Shown: piece by piece, positions 1 to 6,077 of the stretch
Numbering within the stretch: position 1 is the first letter of the stretch
How the letters are laid out: every line of letters begins with the position of its first letter
Assembly: GCA_002690405.1 (NCBI GenBank)
Contig: NZEI01000016.1
Coordinates: 32,095-39,862 of the forward strand
From: Gammaproteobacteria bacterium
GTDB taxonomy: Bacteria; Pseudomonadota; Gammaproteobacteria; Pseudomonadales; Azotimanducaceae
Reading direction: 5' to 3'
Length of the DNA: 7,768 bases
The notes under the pieces: generated by a model
Seen by the model: only the letters and a program-made list of their open reading frames with translations
Databases searched by the model: none
Told to the model about the DNA's origin: nothing
Program-made: the position numbers and the translations under genes

Positions 1-11
1 GTTGTCGTTGC

Positions 12-36
12 CAAAAAAACAACCTCCATTTTTTTG
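12..36. repeat. A-run/T-run inverted repeat, possible weak terminator or UP-like element
   Basis: One C plus seven A (12-19) can pair with seven T plus one G (29-36) across a 9-base loop. The stem has a single G-C pair, so it lacks the GC-rich core of a normal intrinsic terminator. It may be the end of an upstream transcription unit or simply an AT-rich element near a promoter. Only the inverted repeat itself is directly seen. Confidence 0.3.
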
Positions 37-69
37 TTATCAATACTGAATCTTTAATCGAAGCAGCCA

Positions 70-97
70 GCGTAGACATCTATCTGTGCATAGACAT
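70..97. repeat. Imperfect direct repeat, 10-base units 18 bases apart
   Basis: GCGTAGACAT (70-79) and GCATAGACAT (88-97) match at nine of ten positions with an 18-base period. They lie 31 to 58 bases upstream of the protease start codon, where an activator or repressor could bind. No regulator is recognised, and a chance repeat is quite possible. Confidence 0.3.
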
Positions 98-113
98 AGC
101 AAGCTGCATTAAC

Positions 114-119
114 AAGGGA
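114..119 (+). promoter_or_regulatory. Ribosome binding site of the Do-family protease gene
   Basis: AAGGGA lies 8 bases before the ATG at 128. This supports that start over the in-frame ATG codons at 137 and 173, which have no comparable site at the right distance. Confidence 0.65.
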
Positions 120-127
120 TCAATTAG

Positions 128-1567
128 ATGCTCAACATGACCGCAAAGCCGTTGTCACTGCGAACTGTATGCATGAGGGTTTTCAGCTATTCAGCGTTAG
201 TGGTGTGGGGAATTTTAGCGTCGAGCGTGCAGGCGGCAGCGTTGCCCGACTTTACCGAGTTGGTAAAGGACAATGAGGCCGCTGTAGTAAACATCAGTAC
301 GGTTGGTGAAGCGCCGAGCCGCATGAATCGAAGAGGGCCGCGGAACGATCAACTAGAGGAGTTTTTCCGCCGCTTTGGACCGCCGCAGCAACGCGAAAAT
401 CAGCCGCGTTTGCGTCCTCGCTCCCTCGGCAGCGGCTTTATCATCGAGTCCGATGGATACATTTTAACCAATAATCATGTGGTAGACGGCGCCGAGAAAA
501 TTATGGTGCGTCTGAGTAATCGCGAGGAATACGAGGCGGAATTGGTGGGTACAGACCCGCGCTCGGATCTAGCGTTGTTGAAAGTGTCGGCGGATAAAAG
601 ATTGCCCGCGTTGACCATGGGCGACTCGGACGAGCTGGAAGTTGGTGAGTGGGTGCTGGCGATCGGCTCGCCGTTTGGTTTCGACTACTCGGTAACCGCG
701 GGCATAGTCAGCGCCAAGGGCCGCAGCTTATCGAATCCACAAACGGGTAATTACGTTCCCTTCATTCAGACCGATGTTGCCATTAATCCTGGAAACTCCG
801 GCGGGCCGCTGTTTAATTTAGACGGTGAAGTGGTTGGTATTAACTCCCAGATCTACTCGAATTCCGGTGGCTTTATGGGGGTGAGTTTCGCTATTCCCAT
901 CGAAATGGCTATGGACGTTGTAAAGCAGCTCAAAGATAAGGGGCGGGTATCGCGGGGCTGGCTGGGCGTGGAAATTCTCGAGGTCAGCCGCGATTTGGCT
1001 CTCAGCTACGGCTTAGAGCGGCCGCGGGGTGCGCTGGTGGCGCGCGTTATGGAGGGTAGCCCAGCTGCTGATGCCGGTTTGCAGGAAGAAGACATTATTG
1101 TCGAGTTCAATGGCCAGGATATCGAGCGGTCTGGCGAACTGCCCCAATATGTGGGTCGTGCACCGGTGGGCGAGCCTTCGCGTTTGACTGTGGTTCGTGG
1201 CGGTAAGAAAAAGAAATTATCGGTCACTATCGGCGAACTTCCGGATCAGGCTGGGCTGACCAGCGGGCCGAAGCAATCCAATCAGGACAACAAAATCGGC
1301 CTCACGGTTCGAGATCTGTCAGAACAGACTAAGGAGCAGCTAGGTGTTGATAGCGGAGTTGAAGTCGTGGCTGCCAGAGGCTTGGCTGGCGAGGCGGGAT
1401 TGATGCCGCGAGACATTATTTTGCGCATGCGCACCAAGCCGGTAGTCGATTCCGAGGCGCTAGATGACATCATTGCGGACGTTAAGCCCGGAAGCATTGT
1501 ACCGGTGTTGGTACTGCGTCAGCAGCGCCGGATTTTTCTCACTCTTAAAGTCCCTGAAGACGACTAG
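128..1567 (+). CDS. mucD: Periplasmic Do-family serine protease/chaperone (MucD/DegQ type)
   Basis: This is an HtrA/Do serine endoprotease that degrades or holds misfolded proteins in the periplasm. In Pseudomonas the equivalent MucD restrains the AlgU envelope-stress response. Residues 1-36 form a signal peptide: a basic N-region, a hydrophobic stretch around 18-33, and an AxA-like VQA site, so cleavage probably follows Ala36. The trypsin-like domain carries the full triad: His117 in TNNHVV, Asp147 in RSDLALL and Ser224 in GNSGGPL. Two PDZ domains follow, at roughly 277-370 and 385-475. The LA loop (about 62-98) is rich in Arg, Pro and Gln. The mature protein has no cysteine, unlike E. coli DegP, whose LA loop has a disulfide; this favours a DegQ/MucD assignment. 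Its length of 479 residues is normal. Proximity to lepA matches Pseudomonas mucD, but genes upstream of the window would be needed to confirm the AlgU-Muc context. Confidence 0.95.
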   Translation: MLNMTAKPLSLRTVCMRVFSYSALVVWGILASSVQAAALPDFTELVKDNEAAVVNISTVGEAPSRMNRRGPRNDQLEEFFRRFGPPQQRENQPRLRPRSLGSGFIIESDGYILTNNHVVDGAEKIMVRLSNREEYEAELVGTDPRSDLALLKVSADKRLPALTMGDSDELEVGEWVLAIGSPFGFDYSVTAGIVSAKGRSLSNPQTGNYVPFIQTDVAINPGNSGGPLFNLDGEVVGINSQIYSNSGGFMGVSFAIPIEMAMDVVKQLKDKGRVSRGWLGVEILEVSRDLALSYGLERPRGALVARVMEGSPAADAGLQEEDIIVEFNGQDIERSGELPQYVGRAPVGEPSRLTVVRGGKKKKLSVTIGELPDQAGLTSGPKQSNQDNKIGLTVRDLSEQTKEQLGVDSGVEVVAARGLAGEAGLMPRDIILRMRTKPVVDSEALDDIIADVKPGSIVPVLVLRQQRRIFLTLKVPEDD

Positions 1568-1570
1568 GTC

Positions 1571-1756
1571 ATGGTAGTGGCAGCACTCGCTGTGGTGACG
1601 TTACTCTGCGCAGCAGTGTGTTTCCGCATGGCTAAGCGAAAGAACCGAAGTGTGCGGTTTTGGGTGGCAATGGGCGTACTTTTTGGACCTCTAGGTCCAA
1701 TCCTTCTATGGCCATTGGAGCGCAACGGGGCTGACAATTTGGATTCTATAGTTTGA
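1571..1756 (+). CDS. Small two-helix inner-membrane protein of unknown function
   Basis: This 61-residue protein starts 3 bases after the protease stop codon, so translation is probably coupled. The ribosome binding site is weak: GAAGA at 1556-1560, or an AGG too close to the ATG. Residues 2-20 form one hydrophobic helix. A basic hinge (MAKRKNRSVR, 20-29) follows, then a second helix at about 30-49 containing the motif FGPLGPILLWPL, and a short polar tail. The K/R-rich hinge predicts an inward-facing loop with both ends outward. The pattern of a basic 'K-x-R-S' hinge, then W, then 'GxLFGPLG' recurs in many small bacterial hypothetical membrane proteins, but I know of no function for them. Codon use looks like that of the neighbours. 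An 18-base palindrome lies over the FGPLGP codons. That it is a real gene is inferred from its spacing and coherent membrane pattern. Confidence 0.65.
   Translation: MVVAALAVVTLLCAAVCFRMAKRKNRSVRFWVAMGVLFGPLGPILLWPLERNGADNLDSIV
1683..1700. repeat. Near-perfect palindrome inside the small membrane-protein gene
   Basis: TTGGACCT (1683-1690) and AGGTCCAA (1693-1700) are exact reverse complements separated by CT. As RNA this folds as a seven-pair stem with a TCTA loop. It coincides with the codons for GPLGP, and no T-run follows, so it is not an intrinsic terminator. It could be a processing or stabilising hairpin between the protease and lepA parts of the transcript, a protein-binding site, or a by-product of the symmetric GPLGP peptide. 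Confidence 0.55.
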
Positions 1757-1856
1757 ACAAAAGCGTACTGATTGGTTTTGCCTAATGGGTAAGTGCAAGT
1801 TGCTCAGTACTGCGCTTCATCGCCTGTCTCGGATGAGCTAAACTGCGCTCCCTTTT
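1757..1856. other. Gap before lepA with no clear promoter or Shine-Dalgarno sequence
   Basis: This 100-base stretch contains no convincing gene. ACTGCGCT occurs twice (1809-1816 and 1842-1849), 33 bases apart. An ATG at 1833 in the lepA frame is followed after one codon by TAA (1839-1841), which closes the frame and rules out a lepA start upstream of 1857. Bases 1762-1770 can pair with 1805-1816 around a three-base bulge, but this is weak. No -35/-10 pair with good spacing was found. Confidence 0.4.
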
Positions 1857-3665
1857 GTGCAGCGACCAGCCGTGTCTATAAATCAGCGCATCCGCAATTT
1901 CTCTATCATCGCCCATATCGACCATGGGAAGTCGACCCTGGCCGATCGTTTTATTCAAATGTGCGGTGGTTTGAGTGACCGAGAAATGGCCGAGCAAGTG
2001 TTGGATTCTATGGATCTTGAGCGTGAGCGAGGCATCACAATCAAGGCCCAGTGCGTCACATTAGAGTATCTCCACAGCGATGGCGAAAAGTATCAGCTCA
2101 ACTTTATCGATACTCCGGGGCACGTGGATTTCAGCTATGAAGTGTCTCGGTCTCTGGCTGCCTGCGAAGGCGCATTGTTAGTAGTAGATGCAGCCCAGGG
2201 TGTGGAAGCTCAATCTGTGGCCAATTGTTATACCGCCATTGAGCAGGGATTAGAGGTCATTCCTGTACTGAATAAGATTGATCTGCCTCAGGCAGAGCCC
2301 GAACGCGTAGCAGGCGAGATCGAAGACATTATTGGTCTAGACGTCACGGATATACATCAGGTGAGCGCCAAAACCGGTCTCGGGGTGGACGGGGTGCTGG
2401 GGCTTTTAGTGGATGCTGTGCCACCACCCGAGGGCGACGACCAAGCCGAGCTGCAGGCGCTGATTATTGACTCTTGGTTTGATAACTACCTCGGTATCGT
2501 GTCGCTGGTACGAGTAGTTCAGGGCCGGTTGAATAAGGGCGACAAGATTATTGTTAAGTCCACGGGCAAGGCTCACTCCGTCGATCAGCTGGGCCGGTTC
2601 ACGCCTAAGCGAATGCCGGACAAAAGCCTGGGCGCGGGTGAAGTTGGCTACGTGGTCGCCGGCATAAAAGAGATTACCGGTGCTCCTGTTGGAGATACCT
2701 TGGTGGCTGCAAAGACACCTGATGTACCCCAGTTGCCTGGCTTCAGTAGGGTTAAGCCCCAGGTCTACGCGGGGCTGTTTCCAGTAACGTCTGACGATTT
2801 TGAATCGTTTCGCGAAGCGTTAGAGAAGCTCGTATTGAATGACGCGTCGCTATTCTATGAGCCTGAATCTTCTGATGCGCTGGGCTTCGGCTTTCGTTGT
2901 GGCTTCCTTGGCATGTTGCATATGGAGATCGTGCAGGAGCGCCTGGAGCGAGAGTATGGTCTCGACCTCATTACTTCTGCACCCACAGTGGTGTACGAAG
3001 TTGAGCTAAATGACGGTTCCATAAAGCAAGTGGATAATCCATCGCGACTCCCCACGAACTATCGTCAGATGCGTGAGCCGATTGCTGAGGTCAATATTCT
3101 TACGCCCCAAGACTATGTAGGCAGCATCATGTCATTGTGCGTTGAACGTCGGGGTGTGCAAAAGAATATGCATTTCTCTCAGGGACAGGTGTCTATGCAC
3201 TGGGAGATGCCTATGAACGAGGTGGTGATGGACTTTTTCGACCGCCTGAAGTCCGTGAGCCGTGGTTTTGCTTCGCTAGATTACGCATTTTCGCGCTTCG
3301 AACCCGCTAATTTGGTGAAACTCGATATTTTGATAAACGGTGACCGGGTAGATGCCTTGGCGAGCATTGTGCATCGTAATCAAGCCCAGACTCGTGGGCG
3401 TAGCCTGGCAGAGAAGATGAAAGAACTGATACCCAGGCAGATGTTCGATGTCGCTTTGCAGGCGGCGATCGGCGGACAGGTGATTGCGCGGCAAACAGTG
3501 AAAGCGCTGCGCAAAAATGTCACAGCCAAATGTTATGGCGGCGATATCACGCGCAAGAAAAAGCTCTTGGAAAAACAAAAAGAGGGTAAAAAGCGCATGA
3601 AGCAGTTAGGTCAGGTCGAGATCCCGCAAGAAGCTTTCTTGGCAGCATTGAAAGTAGAGCGCTAG
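1857..3665 (+). CDS. lepA: Elongation factor 4 (LepA), ribosome-associated translational GTPase
   Basis: LepA/EF4 is a GTPase related to EF-G that acts on the ribosome, with reported roles in back-translocation and in 30S biogenesis or initiation. GTPase motifs are intact: G1 AHIDHGKST (19-27), switch I around RERGITI (56-62), G3 DTPGH (85-89) with the catalytic His89 (E. coli His81), G4 NKID (139-142) and G5 SAK (170-172). Domain 2, the EF-G-like domains and the LepA-specific C-terminal domain follow and end at the normal place (602 residues; E. coli 599). The start is GTG. An in-frame stop at 1839 leaves GTG 1857 or GTG 1872 as options. The latter begins VSINQRIRNFS and would match the N-terminal length I recall for Pseudomonas LepA, so it may be the true start. 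Neither has a visible Shine-Dalgarno sequence. The stop codon shares its last base with the lepB start. Confidence 0.97.
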   Translation: MQRPAVSINQRIRNFSIIAHIDHGKSTLADRFIQMCGGLSDREMAEQVLDSMDLERERGITIKAQCVTLEYLHSDGEKYQLNFIDTPGHVDFSYEVSRSLAACEGALLVVDAAQGVEAQSVANCYTAIEQGLEVIPVLNKIDLPQAEPERVAGEIEDIIGLDVTDIHQVSAKTGLGVDGVLGLLVDAVPPPEGDDQAELQALIIDSWFDNYLGIVSLVRVVQGRLNKGDKIIVKSTGKAHSVDQLGRFTPKRMPDKSLGAGEVGYVVAGIKEITGAPVGDTLVAAKTPDVPQLPGFSRVKPQVYAGLFPVTSDDFESFREALEKLVLNDASLFYEPESSDALGFGFRCGFLGMLHMEIVQERLEREYGLDLITSAPTVVYEVELNDGSIKQVDNPSRLPTNYRQMREPIAEVNILTPQDYVGSIMSLCVERRGVQKNMHFSQGQVSMHWEMPMNEVVMDFFDRLKSVSRGFASLDYAFSRFEPANLVKLDILINGDRVDALASIVHRNQAQTRGRSLAEKMKELIPRQMFDVALQAAIGGQVIARQTVKALRKNVTAKCYGGDITRKKKLLEKQKEGKKRMKQLGQVEIPQEAFLAALKVER

Positions 3666-4453
3666 TGGACATTGATCTGCCGTATATCCTGTTTTGGGCC
3701 GTTGTGGTCAGCGGTGCCATCATTGTCTGCCACAAGCTTTGGGCGCTTTTGGGGTCAGGGCGCGCCGGGTCTGAACAATCTGCAGAAGACGCTTCGGTGC
3801 CTGCCGTGGTGGAATTCGCGCAGTCATTCTTCCCGGTGCTATTGCTGGTGTTCGTGCTGCGTGGCTTCGTTGCTGAGCCTTATCAAATTCCATCTGAATC
3901 CATGGTTCCAACGCTGCAGGTTGGCGATTTTATCTTAGTCAATAAATATGCTTATGGACTGCGATTCCCGGTGCTGGGAGGAAAATTTTTGGATGTCGAT
4001 GACCCCGAGCGCGGCGACGTTATGGTATTTGTCCCGCCCCACGACCCGCGCTATTTCATTAAGCGGGTGATGGGTATCCCCGGGGATCGTGTGCGCTATG
4101 TCAATAAGACGTTGTTCGTAAACGGCAAACGTCTGAAGTACGAGTTCGTTCGAGAATTTACTGATCCAGGGTTACGTCTGCAGGTTCAAGAATACACAGA
4201 AGAAGTCGATGGAAAGCGCTACCCGATATATAAATCATCTGGGTATGAGCAGGTTCAGGAATGGACGATTGGTCCAGGTCAGTATCTGATGATCGGGGAT
4301 AATCGTGATCGCTCAGCGGACTCGCGTACCTGGGGGCTCGCCTCGGCGGATAATATCGTCGGCAAGGCTGTAGCAATCTGGGCTAATAAGCCTCCCGGCT
4401 GGCACTGGCCGAGTTTTCAGCGTAACCGCTGGCTCTCTGAGGCGCCGGAATAA
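3665..4453 (+). CDS. lepB: Signal peptidase I (leader peptidase)
   Basis: LepB removes signal peptides from exported proteins at the periplasmic face of the inner membrane. The GTG start overlaps the lepA stop by one base (TAGTG), pointing to translational coupling; only a weak AGAG lies upstream. Two membrane segments are visible, about 5-28 and 54-70, as in gammaproteobacterial enzymes. Box B, IPSESMVPTL, holds the nucleophile Ser79. The general base is Lys133 in YFIKRVMGIPGD, and box E is GDNRDRSADSR (211-221). All catalytic elements of the Ser/Lys dyad are present. At 262 residues it is shorter than the E. coli enzyme (about 324) because the periplasmic insertions are smaller, and close in size to Pseudomonas LepB. 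In Pseudomonas a small DUF4845-type gene sits between lepB and rnc; here rnc follows after 8 bases. Confidence 0.97.
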   Translation: MDIDLPYILFWAVVVSGAIIVCHKLWALLGSGRAGSEQSAEDASVPAVVEFAQSFFPVLLLVFVLRGFVAEPYQIPSESMVPTLQVGDFILVNKYAYGLRFPVLGGKFLDVDDPERGDVMVFVPPHDPRYFIKRVMGIPGDRVRYVNKTLFVNGKRLKYEFVREFTDPGLRLQVQEYTEEVDGKRYPIYKSSGYEQVQEWTIGPGQYLMIGDNRDRSADSRTWGLASADNIVGKAVAIWANKPPGWHWPSFQRNRWLSEAPE

Positions 4454-4456
4454 GGG
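4452..4456 (+). promoter_or_regulatory. rnc ribosome binding site on the lepB stop codon
   Basis: AAGGG starts inside the lepB TAA stop (4451-4453) and ends 5 bases before the rnc ATG at 4462. Ribosomes finishing lepB would cover this site, so rnc translation is probably coupled to lepB. Confidence 0.6.
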
Positions 4457-4461
4457 CGGTT

Positions 4462-5166
4462 ATGGCTAAGTCCTCAAGGCAGTCCGAATTAGGGCCATTG
4501 CAGCAGCGGTTGGGTTATCAGTTCGAAAATCTGCAGCTGCTGGAGCAGGCGCTGACGCATAAGAGTTATGCCAAGGAAAATAACGAACGCTTGGAGTTCG
4601 TTGGCGATGCAGTCCTAGGTTATCTCGTGGGTAGCATGCTGTATCGCAAGTATCCCCAGGTGCAAGAAGACGCCTTGTCGCTGATGCGGGCTGAACTGGT
4701 GCGGGGCCAGACTCTGGCGGTCCTCGCTAAAGAGCTGGATTTGGCACCCTTGCTGCGCTTGGGCAGTGGTGAGCTGAAGAGTGGTGGGCGTCAGCGTGAT
4801 TCTATTTTGGCCAATGCTGTTGAAGCGCTTATTGGAGCGATCCACGAAGATGGTGGCATTCAGCCCTGTGTTGGCCTAGTGGACATGCTCTATGCAGAAC
4901 GGCTTGAAAATTTGGACGCTGAGTCGCTCAAGGACGCGAAAACCCAGCTACAGGAATTATTACAGGGGCAGGGATTGGAACTGCCAGTATATGAAATTCA
5001 AGACATCACCGGGGCGGATCATCAGCGTCAGTATTGCGTAAGCTGCTCGGTGGCGGCGTTGGATAAATCAGCATCAGCCTCTGCAAGCTCACGCCGTGGT
5101 GCAGAGAAAGCAGCGGCGCAGCTGGTGCTGACCCAGGTGCGCGGCGAAGGTATCGACCATGACTGA
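4462..5166 (+). CDS. rnc: Ribonuclease III with an Asn at a metal-binding Asp position
   Basis: RNase III cuts double-stranded RNA in rRNA precursors and some mRNAs. The nuclease domain (about 8-150) contains the signature NERLEFVGDAVLG, giving Glu42, Glu45 and Asp49 (E. coli E38, E41, D45). Glu69 matches E65 and Glu121 matches E117. The residue matching E. coli D114 is Asn118: the motif reads SILANAVEAL where SILADxxEAL is usual, with codon AAT at 4813-4815. That Asp helps bind catalytic magnesium in characterised enzymes, so activity may be changed; this is inference. The double-stranded-RNA-binding domain (about 158-227) keeps TQLQE, GADH and SSRRGAEKAAA, but the usual glycines before SRR are replaced by a Ser/Ala run (SASASASS, 203-210). 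The length of 234 residues is normal. It overlaps era by 8 bases. No frameshift is apparent, so this is not an obvious pseudogene. Confidence 0.94.
   Translation: MAKSSRQSELGPLQQRLGYQFENLQLLEQALTHKSYAKENNERLEFVGDAVLGYLVGSMLYRKYPQVQEDALSLMRAELVRGQTLAVLAKELDLAPLLRLGSGELKSGGRQRDSILANAVEALIGAIHEDGGIQPCVGLVDMLYAERLENLDAESLKDAKTQLQELLQGQGLELPVYEIQDITGADHQRQYCVSCSVAALDKSASASASSRRGAEKAAAQLVLTQVRGEGIDHD
5146..5150 (+). promoter_or_regulatory. era ribosome binding site inside the end of rnc
   Basis: GAAGG lies within the last rnc codons, 8 bases before the era ATG at 5159. It supports this start, which overlaps the rnc stop (ATGACTGA). Confidence 0.6.
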
Positions 5167-6055
5167 GAACGCTCAGTCGCGCTGTGGTTATGTCGCGCTG
5201 ATCGGTCGGCCGAACGTTGGTAAGTCGACCTTGCTCAACCATGTGCTGGGGCAGAAAATAAGTATCACTTCGCGCAAGCCACAAACCACACGCCGTAATC
5301 TAATTGGCGTTGATACTGAGGGTGCGCATCAGGCGATTTTTGTCGACACCCCGGGGATACATCAAAATACCGAGCGAGCGCTGAATCGATATATGGTGAA
5401 CCATGCCACATCGACCCTCAGCGGAGTGGATGTGTTGGTGTTGTTACTAGAAGGCGCAAAAATCGTCGATGAAGACGAACATATCTTAAAACTACTGCAG
5501 GGTGCCCGAGTGCCGTGTTTTGCAGTGTTGTCGAAAATCGACCTCATCAGAGATAAAACAGCGCTGTTGCCGCAGATTCAGCGGCTTGATGCCACCGAAT
5601 TATTTCAGCAGATATTGCCTCTTAGTGCGCTCAAACAAGAGGGCTTGGAGGAATTCCGCCAGCAGATTTTTGCAACTCTACCCGAAGCGCCGCACTTGTT
5701 CGCCGACGATGAAGTAACGGATAAGCCCGAGCGTTTTTTGGTCGCAGAAATTGTGCGGGAAAAACTTATGCGACAACTCGGCGACGAAATTCCCCATGCT
5801 GCGACCGTGGTAATCGAGTCGTTCAAGGTAGAGGAAAACATTGTCAGAATTCATGCTGATATCTATGTGGAGCGCGAGGGTCAAAAGCGCATTGTGATTG
5901 GTAAACAAGGCGCACGCTTAAAGCTGATTGGCACGGAGGCGCGCAAAGACATAGAGGGCTTGCTCGAACAAAAGGTGATGTTGCACCTGTGGGTCAAGGT
6001 TCGTAAAGGTTGGACCAATAGCGCAGGGGACATGCGGCGCTTGGGCTATGATTGA
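5159..6055 (+). CDS. era: GTPase Era, 30S ribosome assembly factor
   Basis: Era binds the 3' end of 16S rRNA and assists late 30S maturation. The GTPase domain has G1 GRPNVGKST (16-24), the switch region KPQTTRRN (40-47), G3 DTPG (63-66) and G5 SAL (156-158). The G4 motif reads SKID (125-128) instead of the usual NKxD. The normal Asn contacts the guanine base, while Lys126 and Asp128 remain. The C-terminal KH domain carries VIGKQGARLK (246-255) with the GxxG loop and the expected family ending (WVKVRKGW ... RRLGYD). The length of 298 residues is typical. The 8-base overlap with rnc is the conserved rnc-era coupling of proteobacteria. Whether the Ser reduces nucleotide affinity or is tolerated cannot be told from sequence alone. 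Confidence 0.97.
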   Translation: MTENAQSRCGYVALIGRPNVGKSTLLNHVLGQKISITSRKPQTTRRNLIGVDTEGAHQAIFVDTPGIHQNTERALNRYMVNHATSTLSGVDVLVLLLEGAKIVDEDEHILKLLQGARVPCFAVLSKIDLIRDKTALLPQIQRLDATELFQQILPLSALKQEGLEEFRQQIFATLPEAPHLFADDEVTDKPERFLVAEIVREKLMRQLGDEIPHAATVVIESFKVEENIVRIHADIYVEREGQKRIVIGKQGARLKLIGTEARKDIEGLLEQKVMLHLWVKVRKGWTNSAGDMRRLGYD

Positions 6056-6077
6056 AGCCTAGCCCGCTTGGGTATTG

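Larger units (their letters stand above)
1..127. other. AT-rich leader upstream of the Do-family protease gene
   Basis: No gene is recognisable here. The stretch holds a 7-A run (13-19) and a 7-T run (29-35) that form an inverted repeat, and an imperfect direct repeat (70-79 and 88-97). TTTAAT at 53-58 matches five of six bases of a sigma-70 -10 box, but the only -35-like sequence at suitable spacing (31-36) is poor, so a promoter is inference only. I saw no convincing AlgU/sigma-E type promoter. Forward frame 1 is open from the left edge to a stop at 55-57, and frame 3 is open into the start of the protease gene. Neither peptide is recognisable, so the tail of an upstream gene cannot be excluded. 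Confidence 0.4.

Noticed and set aside
12..36. Intrinsic terminator for an upstream gene
   Set aside because: The hairpin is almost entirely A-T pairs without a GC core, so it is listed only as an inverted repeat.
1..57. Frame 1 peptide reaching a stop at 55-57 as the tail of an upstream gene
   Set aside because: Only 18 residues are visible, the base composition looks intergenic, and no family is recognisable, so it is not called.
1006..1497. Minus-strand open frames of 71-73 residues inside the protease gene
   Set aside because: They lie opposite the PDZ-domain codons of a well-supported gene, encode low-complexity Ser/Pro/Arg-rich peptides, and have no recognisable family.
1782..1997. 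Minus-strand 71-residue frame and plus-strand 61-residue frame across the lepA start
   Set aside because: Both overlap the conserved LepA G1 region in other frames and show no family features, so they are shadows of lepA.
3276..3578. Minus-strand 100-residue frame within lepA
   Set aside because: It is the longest antisense frame but is fully covered by the conserved LepA C-terminal domain and has no recognisable motif.
3672..3938. Plus-strand 88-residue frame overlapping the start of lepB
   Set aside because: The overlapping frame encodes the LepB membrane segments and catalytic IPSESM box, which is clearly the true product.
4462..5166. rnc as a pseudogene because of Asn118
   Set aside because: The frame is full length, all other key acidic residues and the RNA-binding domain are present, and coupling to lepB and era is intact; one substitution does not show inactivation.
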